Source of the DNA: Mangrovimonas xylaniphaga
GTDB taxonomy: Bacteria > Bacteroidota > Bacteroidia > Flavobacteriales > Flavobacteriaceae
Length of the DNA: 64,000 nucleotides
Direction of reading: 5' to 3'
NCBI RefSeq assembly: GCF_001280435.1
Contig: NZ_LBIP01000013.1
Span: 744,001 to 808,000 of the forward strand
The position numbers and the translations under genes were made by a program. This document shows, piece by piece, positions 36,060 through 44,071 of this stretch. The notes beneath the pieces are model-generated. The model ran no database searches and was not told where the DNA came from. It saw nothing but the letters and a program-made list of their open reading frames with translations. Position 1 is the first letter of the stretch. The number at the start of each line of letters is the position of its first letter.

Positions 36060-37823
36060 ATGAAAAGGAAACTGAAATTTGCAGTCTTAGCTGTCATCCT
36101 ATTGGTTGCTTTTGGCCTGTATTATCTAAAATTGGATTTTCAAAAAACGGCCCCCACTCTTTATTTCAACGGGAACTTTATAACCATTAATGATGCTCAA
36201 CCCAAAGCCAATGCCATGTTGGTGGAAAATGGCATCATTAAACACATTGGCGAGCTAAAAGATTTTTCTGAGAAAGACCTTGAAAATGTTCTGAAAAGAG
36301 ATTTACAAGGAGCAACGGCACTTCCTGGATTTATTGATGTCCATACTCACTTTGCCTTAAGCATGTTCCTTTCGGAAATGCATGACCTATCCGGTTTTAC
36401 ACATCCCAATAACGAGGCTATTTGGAACTCCTTTGAAGACATTGTAAAACAAACTCCTAAAGGCGAATGGATTGTTTGCAAAGGTTTGGATCCAGTGATG
36501 ACAAAAGATTTACAGACACCTAGCATTCAATACTTGGACCAAATTGCGCCAGAGAACCCTGTGGTTATTTTTAGTCAAAGTTTGCATAATTACTGGGCCA
36601 ATTCCAAAGCCTTTGAAATGGTGGGCATTACTTCAAAAACTCCTAATCCGTCGTCACACAGTTATTACGAACATGATGCTAAAGGAAATTTAACAGGAGC
36701 CATTGTAGAGCAAGAAGCTTTTAAGCCTTTTATAGAGAAGTTAAAGGAAGACGTGCTGACCTCCACAATGCTGAGCCGAGCAGCACAAAAAGTAATGAGA
36801 GCCTATTCCCAAAATGGCAATACAACCATTGTATCTACCGGTATTACCATCAATGATAAAAAATCGTTGCTGCTCTTTGAACATCTATCAAGTAAAGAGC
36901 CTAGTCTCCTAGGTAGCTTGCTGGAAAAATTAGGATTTCTTCCCAAAAGAGAACCAACGCCAAGACATTTTTTATACATCCGCCATGACATGGCCCATTT
37001 GCTTCCCGAGAAAAAACTGAGCAACGATTTTTACAATATTATTGGTATTAAACATTGGTACGACGGTTCACCATACACAGGTTCCATGTATATGAATGAA
37101 CCGTATTTAGAATCCGATTTAACCCAGAACAAATTACACATCACAAAAAATTCGAAAGGTAAGGCTTTGACCTCCAAGGACAGTTTAAAACAGTTCATCA
37201 CAACCTATCACAACAATGGCTGGCAGATGGCATTTCATGCACAGGGCGATGCTGCCAATTCGGATATTATTGAGTTCTTCCGTTCCTTGAACGGCACATT
37301 GGATTTCAGCAATTCGAGACATCGTTTGGAGCATTGTTTGTTACTTTCCAAAAATGACCTACCAAAATTAAAAACCTTGAATCTCACCCCTAGTTTTCAT
37401 ATTAACCATTTGTATTACTATGGAGATGCCTTAAGCAAAGACATCTTGGCAGAAGATCGCAGCCATGCCATGCTTCCATTAAAATCGGCTCTAGATAATG
37501 GTATTGTGAGCAGCATTCATGCCGATCAGCCTATGTTTGAAAGTAAACCGTTCAGGCTTATTCAAACAGCTGTGGAACGCAAAACATCCTCAGGGTATGT
37601 TATTAATGAAGATGAACGGATTTCTTTAATGGACGCCATAAAAACTTTGACCATTAATGCCGCTTGGCAAATTGAGATGGAGGATAAATTAGGTTCCTTG
37701 GAAACAGGAAAATATGCTGATTTTATAATACTTGACAAGGATCCATTTTCGGTAGCGACTGAAAATTTAGATGACATTAAATGTGTGGAAACTTTTATAA
37801 ATGGGAATAAAGTAATATACTGA
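36060..37823 (+). CDS. Membrane-anchored or exported YtcJ-like amidohydrolase
   Basis: A 587-residue metal-dependent hydrolase. An N-terminal hydrophobic helix (7-25, LAVILLVAFGLYYL) without a clear cleavage site suggests an anchor facing the periplasm. The metal motif is in PGFIDVHTHFALSM, followed by a carboxylated-Lys or Glu region, AFHAQGDAANSD and SRHRLEHCLLLS with later His ligands, and the closing GSLETGKYADFIILDKDP. YtcJ-like proteins are poorly characterised and mostly act on amides. It lies inside the kynurenine cluster, 32 bases after the dehydrogenase, yet no step needs it; a formamidase role for N-formylkynurenine is conceivable but unsupported, and an envelope location argues against it. 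Confidence 0.8.
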   Translation: MKRKLKFAVLAVILLVAFGLYYLKLDFQKTAPTLYFNGNFITINDAQPKANAMLVENGIIKHIGELKDFSEKDLENVLKRDLQGATALPGFIDVHTHFALSMFLSEMHDLSGFTHPNNEAIWNSFEDIVKQTPKGEWIVCKGLDPVMTKDLQTPSIQYLDQIAPENPVVIFSQSLHNYWANSKAFEMVGITSKTPNPSSHSYYEHDAKGNLTGAIVEQEAFKPFIEKLKEDVLTSTMLSRAAQKVMRAYSQNGNTTIVSTGITINDKKSLLLFEHLSSKEPSLLGSLLEKLGFLPKREPTPRHFLYIRHDMAHLLPEKKLSNDFYNIIGIKHWYDGSPYTGSMYMNEPYLESDLTQNKLHITKNSKGKALTSKDSLKQFITTYHNNGWQMAFHAQGDAANSDIIEFFRSLNGTLDFSNSRHRLEHCLLLSKNDLPKLKTLNLTPSFHINHLYYYGDALSKDILAEDRSHAMLPLKSALDNGIVSSIHADQPMFESKPFRLIQTAVERKTSSGYVINEDERISLMDAIKTLTINAAWQIEMEDKLGSLETGKYADFIILDKDPFSVATENLDDIKCVETFINGNKVIY

Positions 37824-37854
37824 CCCATGATTAATGAAATGTAAATATTAAGAC

Positions 37855-38637
37855 ATGAATTTAAACTTAAACAATAAATACGCTTTGGTTTGCGGAAGTA
37901 CTGCAGGTATTGGAAAAGCCACAGCCATTGAATTAGCAAAGGAAGGTGCCAAAGTTACTTTGGTAGCCAGAAATGAAGATAAATTAAAAGCGGTACTTGC
38001 CGAATTACCAAACAGCGAAGAGCACTCTTATATTGTTGCCGATTTTTCCAATCCGGAAGCACTGCAACAAAAGGTGACTGATTTTATTTCAGCACATCAC
38101 GGGTTTCATATTTTGGTAAACAATACAGGTGGTCCAGCTGGAGGCCCAGTTTTTGATGCCAAGTTGGAAGAATTTGAAAGCGCCTTTACCAATCACTTAA
38201 AATGTAATCACGTTTTGACACAAGCGGTGGTTCCGTTTATGAAGGAAGAAGGTTATGGGCGTATCATCAATGTGATTTCTACCTCGGTAAAACAACCTTT
38301 GGACGGACTTGGGGTGAGCAATACCATTCGTGGGGCTGTTGCTAATTGGAGTAAAACTTTGGCCAATGAATTGGGACAATTTGGTATTACGGTAAATAAC
38401 GTATTGCCTGGTGCTACGGGAACTGAGCGTTTGACAGAAATCATCAAAAACAAATCGGCTAAAACTGGAACCAGTGAAGAAGCCGCTGCCGATGCCATGA
38501 AACAAGCCGTTCCTGCAAAGCGTTTTGCACAGCCAGAAGAGTTGGCCTATGCCGTAACGTTTTTGGCCAGCCAATGTGCCAGCTATATCAACGGAATTAA
38601 CCTTCCGGTTGATGGTGGACGCACAAAAAGTTTGTAA
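37855..38637 (+). CDS. SDR-family protein lacking the catalytic tetrad
   Basis: A 260-residue Rossmann protein of the short-chain dehydrogenase superfamily. The cofactor loop CGSTAGIGKATA (13-24), VARN, and LVNNTGGPAGG (87-97) are SDR-like. The active-site YxxxK is missing: the aligned stretch reads GLGVSNTIRGAV (151-162), with Val/Ser in place of Tyr and Arg159 near the Lys position, although Ser142/Ser144 are kept. A recognised BKR-like SDR subgroup has this SNTxR pattern and lacks a perfect tetrad. In the cluster it may reduce an oxo acid downstream of 4-oxalocrotonate or bind without catalysis; both are guesses. Confidence 0.82.
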   Translation: MNLNLNNKYALVCGSTAGIGKATAIELAKEGAKVTLVARNEDKLKAVLAELPNSEEHSYIVADFSNPEALQQKVTDFISAHHGFHILVNNTGGPAGGPVFDAKLEEFESAFTNHLKCNHVLTQAVVPFMKEEGYGRIINVISTSVKQPLDGLGVSNTIRGAVANWSKTLANELGQFGITVNNVLPGATGTERLTEIIKNKSAKTGTSEEAAADAMKQAVPAKRFAQPEELAYAVTFLASQCASYINGINLPVDGGRTKSL

Positions 38638-38643
38638 TTTTAT

Positions 38644-38714
38644 AGAAACCCGCGTGAGGGGTTGAAGCAAGCTACCGTGTAGCGCGAAAAACCCGACCCG
38701 TAAGGGGCACGCCC
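38644..38714. repeat. GC-rich palindromic element (REP-like)
   Basis: About 71 bases, clearly richer in G and C than its surroundings. AACCC/GGGTT arms (38647-38651 and 38659-38663), a perfect GCTAC-CGT-GTAGC hairpin (38671-38683), another AACCC (38690-38694) able to pair with the first GGGTT, and a CCC/GGG pair (38697-38706). The text resembles interspersed palindromic elements I know from flavobacterial genomes. It lies between the SDR gene and the dioxygenase gene and does not code for protein. Confidence 0.65.
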
Positions 38715-38727
38715 AAAATATATTGTA

Positions 38728-39264
38728 ATGAGTAAATTGGTAAGCCCATTAAATTTTAAAAAGTGGATTGACGAAAACCGTCATTTATTAAAACCGCCAG
38801 TTGGTAACAAATGTGTATGGCCTAACGGTGACTATATAGTGATGGTTGTTGGGGGTCCCAACAGTAGAAAAGATTATCACTATAACGAAACACCTGAGTT
38901 TTTCTACCAATTGGAAGGCGATATGATATTGCGCATCATGAACGATGGCCAACCAGAAGATATTGAAATCAAGGAAGGAGATATTTATTTGTTGCCTCCG
39001 GGTGTGCCACATTCGCCGCAACGTAAAGCCAATACGGTTGGTTTGGTGATTGAATACCCAAGAGCCGAAGGTGTGAATGATGCCTTGGAATGGTATTGCG
39101 AAAATTGCAACGAGCAACTGTATCGTGAAGAGTTTCCGGTGGATAACATTGAAACCGATATGCCTGTAATTTTTGATAAATATTATGGCGATTTGGACAA
39201 ACGCACTTGTACCAATTGCGGGCACGTTATGCAACCACCAACACCTGTAAAAACCGAAGAATAA
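38728..39264 (+). CDS. nbaC: 3-hydroxyanthranilate 3,4-dioxygenase
   Basis: Non-haem Fe(II) enzyme of the cupin fold that opens the ring of 3-hydroxyanthranilate to 2-amino-3-carboxymuconate semialdehyde (ACMS). The 178-residue protein has the metal ligands His51 and Glu57 (YHYNETPEFFYQLEGDM) and His95 (GVPHSPQR). Substrate-binding Arg residues are in SRKDY and SPQRKA. The C-terminal rubredoxin-like site of bacterial enzymes is complete: Cys124/Cys127 (YCENC) and Cys161/Cys164 (CTNC). Start and length match the family. The product feeds the next gene, ACMS decarboxylase. Confidence 0.96.
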   Translation: MSKLVSPLNFKKWIDENRHLLKPPVGNKCVWPNGDYIVMVVGGPNSRKDYHYNETPEFFYQLEGDMILRIMNDGQPEDIEIKEGDIYLLPPGVPHSPQRKANTVGLVIEYPRAEGVNDALEWYCENCNEQLYREEFPVDNIETDMPVIFDKYYGDLDKRTCTNCGHVMQPPTPVKTEE

Positions 39265-39297
39265 CCCCAAACCAAAACACTAGCTCATCACCCACTC

Positions 39298-40383
39298 ATG
39301 GAAAAACGCAAACTTCGCATTAACGGCCATTCCCATTTACTTCCCTATCCAGAAGAGATTCCTCAGTTTATGAAAGACAAAGGTATTTTTTGGGTAGATA
39401 AGGACCGAAAATATATGCTTCAGAAAGATTGGAGTCGTCCGGTTACGGACTCTAGTTTCTTTTTGAAGGAGAAATTGGAATGGATGGATCGTTTTAATAT
39501 CGATCATGCTGTAGTACTAAATTTATCGCAACTGTACGGTAATGGTTTGCGCTTGGAAGAAATGAAGCAGGCCTTACGATTCCAAAATGATTTCAACGGA
39601 AGAATTCAAGCTGAAAATCCAAGTAAATTTACCTGTGGATTTGTGGTACACCCAGGATTTGTGAGAGGTGCTTGTTGGGAAATTGAACGTTGTGTTGAGG
39701 AATTGGGCATGAACCTATTGTGTTTGCCAACACACTACATGGACACCATTGGTACCTGGCGCTGTATTTTTGATGAAGAAAACGAGCCTATTTTTGAATT
39801 GGCCAACAAGTACAACTTGGCAGTGGAAATCCATCCTTATGATGGAGAAAAATTCATTAAGTTACAAAACACGTCTTGGAGATTCCACTTAATTTGGATG
39901 CTGGCTCAATGTGCGGATGCCTACCATTTCTTGACCTTAAATGGTTATTATGAAAAGTACCCGAACATGCGGGTTTGTTTTGCGCACGGTGGCCAATTGG
40001 CACAAATTAACCTAGGAAGACGTATTCAAGGATTTGACGGTAGACACGATTTGTTTGAAGGCAAAGTGCATCCACGAAAAGCCGTTGGCCATAAGAACAT
40101 TTTCTTTGATACTTTGGTTCATGACACGGGTTCTTTGGAACTCTTGATCAAAAACCAGACTTCCAAACAAGTGCTAATGGGCTTGGACGACCCTTACCCA
40201 TTGGGAGAAATGGAAAGTGCCACACAATCATCATATCCAGGGAAAATCTTGGATTTGGCCATAGAACGAAAGATTATCAACGAACAGGAAAAAGACGCCA
40301 TGTGGGAAGACAACGTCCTGCAATGGTTGTTTGGTGACGACGAATCCAAAAAGCAAAATTTAATCAACAAGATTCTATCCTAA
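39298..40383 (+). CDS. nbaD: ACMS decarboxylase
   Basis: Zn-dependent amidohydrolase-fold enzyme that decarboxylates 2-amino-3-carboxymuconate-6-semialdehyde to 2-aminomuconate semialdehyde, drawing flux away from quinolinate. The 361-residue protein has the metal motif NGHSHLL (His11, His13), later ligands in AVEIHPYDGE and CFAHGGQL, and the metal-site Asp in MGLDDPYPLGE. Arg residues in FLKEKLEWMDRF and FDGRHDLF fit substrate contacts. It overlaps the O-methyltransferase gene by one base (TAATG) and follows the dioxygenase by 33 bases. Confidence 0.94.
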   Translation: MEKRKLRINGHSHLLPYPEEIPQFMKDKGIFWVDKDRKYMLQKDWSRPVTDSSFFLKEKLEWMDRFNIDHAVVLNLSQLYGNGLRLEEMKQALRFQNDFNGRIQAENPSKFTCGFVVHPGFVRGACWEIERCVEELGMNLLCLPTHYMDTIGTWRCIFDEENEPIFELANKYNLAVEIHPYDGEKFIKLQNTSWRFHLIWMLAQCADAYHFLTLNGYYEKYPNMRVCFAHGGQLAQINLGRRIQGFDGRHDLFEGKVHPRKAVGHKNIFFDTLVHDTGSLELLIKNQTSKQVLMGLDDPYPLGEMESATQSSYPGKILDLAIERKIINEQEKDAMWEDNVLQWLFGDDESKKQNLINKILS

Positions 40384-41024
40384 TGCATTTTATACCTGAA
40401 GCCTTAGACGAGTATGTGGTTGCCCATACGGAGGACGAACCAGAATTGCTGCAACAGCTTACAAGGGAAACCTTTCAAAAGATTTTGCAGCCAAGAATGT
40501 TGAGTGGGCATTACCAAGGGCGATTGTTGAGTATGATTTCAAAAATTATCAACCCCAAGAGCATTTTGGAAATCGGTACTTATACAGGCTATTCTGCCTT
40601 ATGTTTAGCAGAAGGGCTTCAGGAACATGGTGTTTTACACACGATTGACATCAATGAAGAGTTGGTGGATTTTCAACGCAAATATTTTGACATCTCTCCT
40701 TATGGTTCCCAAATCCACCAACATTTAGGAGATGCCACGGAAATTATTCCGGAACTGGACCTCACTTATGATTTGGTGTTTATTGATGCGGACAAGCCCA
40801 ACTATGTCAACTACTTCCACTTGATTGTGGACAGACTCAACAAAGGCGGTATTTTATTATCCGATAATGTATTGTGGAGTGGTAAAGTTATCCAACAGGT
40901 AAAAGAGGATGATCTTTCAACCTTGGCACTTTTGGAATACAATAAATTATTGAAGGAGGATAAACGTATTGAAACCGTTTTGCTACCTATTAGAGACGGC
41001 CTTACCATAAGCCGAAAATTGTAA
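40383..41024 (+). CDS. Class I O-methyltransferase (caffeoyl-CoA OMT-like)
   Basis: A 213-residue SAM-dependent methyltransferase of the COMT/CCoAOMT type, which needs a divalent cation and methylates catechol-like hydroxyls. SAM motif I is ILEIGTYTGYSALCLAEG (about 57-74), an acidic ribose contact is in IDINEE, and the metal-binding DADKPNY (about 137-143) and later Asn (DNVLWSGK) are typical. The start overlaps the decarboxylase stop, so translation is coupled. No step of the kynurenine route requires it; 3-hydroxyanthranilate or 3-hydroxykynurenine are catechol-like possible substrates, but the family is broad. Confidence 0.87.
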   Translation: MHFIPEALDEYVVAHTEDEPELLQQLTRETFQKILQPRMLSGHYQGRLLSMISKIINPKSILEIGTYTGYSALCLAEGLQEHGVLHTIDINEELVDFQRKYFDISPYGSQIHQHLGDATEIIPELDLTYDLVFIDADKPNYVNYFHLIVDRLNKGGILLSDNVLWSGKVIQQVKEDDLSTLALLEYNKLLKEDKRIETVLLPIRDGLTISRKL

Positions 41025-41032
41025 AAGAAACT

Positions 41033-41320
41033 TTACATTTTACGTCTTACAGACCCGGTAAATTGCTCCAAATCGTCCTTAACTTTAGTAAGTTCGTCTT
41101 GGACATCTTGGGTAATACTGGTATCAATCCCATTTTTTTCGGCGCTTTTGGTAATTTCCGATTTGATATCGGTAGAGGCATCGCGAAGCATGCGCATACC
41201 TTTCCCCAACCCTCTCGCTATTTCAGGAATTTTATCGGCACCAAACACCATAACTACTATAAATAGTATGAACATGACTTCGGTAGTGCCTATAAATAAA
41301 AATGTTCTTGATAGTATCAC
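41033..41320 (-). CDS. tatA: Twin-arginine translocase TatA/E-type subunit
   Basis: A 95-residue pore-forming component of the Tat system for folded proteins. One N-terminal membrane helix (about 13-27), a hinge FGADKIPEIARGLGKGM that is the TatA family hallmark (FG..K.PE..R.LG), then an amphipathic helix and a charged tail. The start is a GTG at 41320; a start at the internal ATG (Met16) would truncate the membrane helix. tatC is not in the window. The M15 peptidase at 44527 carries an RR motif and is a likely client. It converges on the O-methyltransferase gene. Confidence 0.88.
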   Translation of the reverse strand: MILSRTFLFIGTTEVMFILFIVVMVFGADKIPEIARGLGKGMRMLRDASTDIKSEITKSAEKNGIDTSITQDVQDELTKVKDDLEQFTGSVRRKM

Positions 41321-41378
41321 GATGCAAATATACTAAGTAGTTTATTTAGATGCTCAGTGTTTCAAAAATATTTAACGG

Positions 41379-42152
41379 TCAATTCTTATTCTCGTTAAGA
41401 CGTTTTCTGTAGGCCTCCAATTTTTCATTGAGATATTCAAACATCAACATATCGTTATTCAATTTATAGAGTTCCATGAAGCGCTCATCTTCCGAAGCAA
41501 AATAGAAAAACTCCATTTTCTGGGATTCCTCCAACTCATCAATTTCCATAAGCATCTCCCAAAACTCAGACATGGTTTGATTCATATATTGATCCTGACG
41601 TTCCAACTTAACTAAATGCTTAAGCCGCTTGGTACGACCAGAAATCCAATTCATGATTGGGTTGAGCGGCACAATCCCGCCACCTGTGGTCGCTTCATAA
41701 AGCCTCCGTTCACTTTGGGTTTTGCGCCTCCCGGTATAACCTGGGATGCCCACATCGTAAAAATTGATATCTCGTTTGGCTTCAGAATTCTGTACATCCA
41801 GCAATAAATTGCCCGTCAATACCTTCCCCACAATCACCTCATCCAATTCATTGATTTGGTCTTCCAGAGTAACTTTTGCGGTTTTTGAATTGAAAATTTC
41901 AGTAGTTACGATTAGCTCTTTAGTTTTATACTTTATACCTGTGATTTGCAACGTATCTTGAAGACTTGCCGAAATTTCAAAACTCCCGTTTTCATCTGTT
42001 TTAGTAAATTTACTTGCTGTTTTATTAATAACGTGAATACCCTCTACATCCCCACTTGCTGAAACAATACCTTCCAAAACCTTTTGCTGAGCACAGAGTA
42101 TTCCAATACCAGCAAAGTAACATAGAAAAAAAAGCTTCTTAATTTCTGCCAC
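41379..42152 (-). CDS. Exported carboxypeptidase-regulatory-like domain protein
   Basis: A 257-residue secreted protein: signal peptide (1-21), one CarboxypepD_reg-like beta-sandwich (about 25-110, EGIVSASGDVEGIHVINKT then TDENGSFEISA), and a helical charged C-terminal half rich in Glu and Lys. It is the second of two paralogues; its start overlaps the 3' end of the first by 14 bases, so translation is coupled. Both carry an LDEV(I/V) motif and a Gly-Asn-Leu phrase after the domain (TGNLLLDV and SGNLMIDV). The domain often starts TonB-dependent receptors, but there is no receptor here. Function unknown. Confidence 0.78.
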   Translation of the reverse strand: MAEIKKLFFLCYFAGIGILCAQQKVLEGIVSASGDVEGIHVINKTASKFTKTDENGSFEISASLQDTLQITGIKYKTKELIVTTEIFNSKTAKVTLEDQINELDEVIVGKVLTGNLLLDVQNSEAKRDINFYDVGIPGYTGRRKTQSERRLYEATTGGGIVPLNPIMNWISGRTKRLKHLVKLERQDQYMNQTMSEFWEMLMEIDELEESQKMEFFYFASEDERFMELYKLNNDMLMFEYLNEKLEAYRKRLNENKN

Positions 42153-42954
42153 TCTGCGTGCTTAAAAAAAGTTTGCTTTTGTCATTAATATATTCAAGGA
42201 ATTGCAATTCTTTGCCTTCGTCCAGCAAGCTATAATCCAAGCCACTATCTTCTACATAAATGATAAAATCATCTACTTGATCTTTAGGGATTCCGAAGTT
42301 TTGCTCTAGAAACTCTTCGCTATATTGACTTTTAAAACTGCTCATAGGAATATCTACCGTATCAACTTTGTCCGCACTTTTATTAGTTGGCGATTCAAAT
42401 AAAGGCACCAAAAGTAGACTTACAATGTTCTTAATATTCAGGCCATTCTTCATAGTTTGTCCCTGAGAGTGCATGGTGAAATTTTCAGTTCTGGATCGGG
42501 CATCATCTGGAAACTCAAATTCTTCCATATTTCCCAATCCCAAATCAAGCCCCTTTAAATCGGCATTATAGATTTTGATACTTTCCACATCTATCATCAA
42601 ATTCCCAGAAAGATCATATGGTAGCACCACCACCTCATCCAATTTGTTTACTTTTTCCACCAAAAACACTGTAAGCTGTTTAGAAATGATAATCTCCTGG
42701 TCTATAACGACCTCAAATTCCTGAAACTGCAAGGCATGGAACTCCAAAACATCGTTAACTGCAACTTTTATGGAAAACTCTCCTTTTTCATTGGTAATAG
42801 TCCCTTTACTGGAATTCCTATTAAAAACGGTCACGCCTTCAATATCATCACTATCCACCACTATTCTACCGTTTACCATGATTCTATTAAGCTGTTGCGA
42901 CTGTCCTTGAACACTAAACAACAAAAAACTGATGAGCAAAAGAGCTTTAGTCAT
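42139..42954 (-). CDS. Exported carboxypeptidase-regulatory-like domain protein (paralogue)
   Basis: From the ATG at 42954 (an earlier one at 42987 puts the signal peptide inside) the protein has 271 residues: signal peptide (1-21, SVQGQSQ), a CarboxypepD_reg-like domain (about 25-110, NGRIVVDSDDIEGVTVFNR then TNEKGEFSIKV), and an acidic C-terminal half. It shares order and several phrases with the next gene, so the two probably arose by tandem duplication. No membrane barrel or catalytic motif follows. Envelope location is all that can be inferred. Confidence 0.78.
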   Translation of the reverse strand: MTKALLLISFLLFSVQGQSQQLNRIMVNGRIVVDSDDIEGVTVFNRNSSKGTITNEKGEFSIKVAVNDVLEFHALQFQEFEVVIDQEIIISKQLTVFLVEKVNKLDEVVVLPYDLSGNLMIDVESIKIYNADLKGLDLGLGNMEEFEFPDDARSRTENFTMHSQGQTMKNGLNIKNIVSLLLVPLFESPTNKSADKVDTVDIPMSSFKSQYSEEFLEQNFGIPKDQVDDFIIYVEDSGLDYSLLDEGKELQFLEYINDKSKLFLSTQSGRN

Positions 42955-43069
42955 AAAATTTGGTTTTATGTAATAAAGTAACGACATCTTGTCTTAAATA
43001 AACTTCAATGGTTATATAAACTTTTGTTAAAGGGGATGTTTACTTAAATTTACGACAAATTAATGAATG

Positions 43070-43777
43070 ATGAAAACTATAATTATCGCTAGTACCTCTA
43101 CTCTACATGGTAGTGGTTCTTTGGAATATCTTTTGGAAGAATTGAGTACCTTTTTTAAGGCCACTGATGAAATTTTGTTTATCCCTTATGCCAGACCAGG
43201 GGGGATTTCCCACGATGAATATACCGCTAGAGTAAGCGAACCTTTTGCCAAAATAAACAAAACCGTCAAAGGCATCCACGAATTTGACTCTCCTACCGAA
43301 GCCGTAAAGCAAGCTAAAGCTATTTTTGTGGGAGGCGGTAACACCTTTGTATTGGTGAGCCAACTCTATAAACATGGACTTATTGAAGTCATCAAGGAAG
43401 CGGCTTCAAACGGAACGCCATATCTAGGCACCAGCGCCGGGAGTAATATTTGTGGGCTGACCATGAACACTACCAACGATATGCCTATAGTATATCCGCC
43501 AAGTTTTAAAACTTTCGGTTTTGTTCCTTTCAATTTAAACCCGCATTATTTGGATCCAGATCCAAGCAGTACCCATATGGGAGAAACCAGAGAGACCAGA
43601 ATTCAAGAATTCCACAAATTCAACCCTCAACCCGTAGTTGGACTTAGAGAAGGTAGCTGGTTGCACGTATCCGGAAGTACTATTACTTTAAAAGGTAGTT
43701 TGGATGCCAGGATTTTTGAACAGGACAAGGTTCCTTATGAAGTCCCTACAGGAGCAGATTTATCCAATTTGAAATAA
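43070..43777 (+). CDS. pepE: Peptidase E (alpha-aspartyl dipeptidase)
   Basis: A class I glutamine-amidotransferase-fold serine peptidase that splits Asp-X dipeptides. The 235-residue protein has the nucleophile Ser in LGTSAGSNICG (about 120-130), IFVGGGNTFVLV before it with the Gly-rich loop, the catalytic His in NLNPHYLDPD, and the final Glu/Asp site after GLREGSWL. Start choice between two adjacent ATGs (43067, 43070) hardly matters. It is a cytoplasmic enzyme of peptide recycling. A terminator follows directly; it is probably monocistronic. Confidence 0.92.
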   Translation: MKTIIIASTSTLHGSGSLEYLLEELSTFFKATDEILFIPYARPGGISHDEYTARVSEPFAKINKTVKGIHEFDSPTEAVKQAKAIFVGGGNTFVLVSQLYKHGLIEVIKEAASNGTPYLGTSAGSNICGLTMNTTNDMPIVYPPSFKTFGFVPFNLNPHYLDPDPSSTHMGETRETRIQEFHKFNPQPVVGLREGSWLHVSGSTITLKGSLDARIFEQDKVPYEVPTGADLSNLK

Positions 43778-43787
43778 TCATCAAATA

Positions 43788-43829
43788 AAAAACGGAGACA
43801 ATTTCTAAAAAGAAACTGGCTCCGTTTTT
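43788..43829 (+). terminator. Terminator of pepE
   Basis: AAAAACGGAG (43788-43797) pairs with CTCCGTTTTT (43820-43829); the loop holds a second weaker stem (TTTC/GAAA). It ends in a T-run. Confidence 0.82.
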
Positions 43830-43852
43830 ACCCTAACTACTATTTAATAAAA

Positions 43853-43876
43853 AAGCCTCACCTTTCAGTGAAGCTT
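43853..43876 (-). terminator. Terminator of tRNA-Gly
   Basis: On the minus strand AAGCTTCAC pairs with GTGAGGCTT (one G-T pair) around six bases and is followed by a T-run. It begins five bases past the tRNA 3' end. Confidence 0.8.
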
Positions 43877-43880
43877 CTTG

Positions 43881-43953
43881 AGCGGGAGACCGGGTTCGAA
43901 CCGGCGACATTCAGCTTGGAAGGCTGACGCTCTACCAACTGAGCTACTCCCGC
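43881..43953 (-). tRNA. tRNA-Gly (anticodon TCC)
   Basis: Seventy-three bases on the minus strand with a full cloverleaf: acceptor stem GCGGGAG/CTCCCGC, D arm with AGCTCAGTTGGTAGAGC, anticodon stem-loop CAGCC-TTCCAAG-CTG with TCC at the centre, and a T arm with GGTTCGAACC. CCA is not encoded; the discriminator is T. TCC reads GGA and GGG codons. It has its own promoter and terminator. Confidence 0.97.
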
Positions 43954-43963
43954 AATTCTGGCG

Positions 43964-43993
43964 CAAATATATACAAACTATTCAATGTACAAA
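43964..43993 (-). promoter_or_regulatory. Promoter of tRNA-Gly
   Basis: On the minus strand TTTG (43993-43990), an 18-base spacer, then TATATTTG (43971-43964): a near-perfect Bacteroidota promoter. Transcription would start just a few bases before the tRNA 5' end. Confidence 0.75.
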
Positions 43994-44071
43994 AGAGAAA
44001 AATCCATTTTTATTCAACTTTTTATTTAAGTTTGTTTTCAGTTTTATCTAACCCATTATTTTTCAAATATT

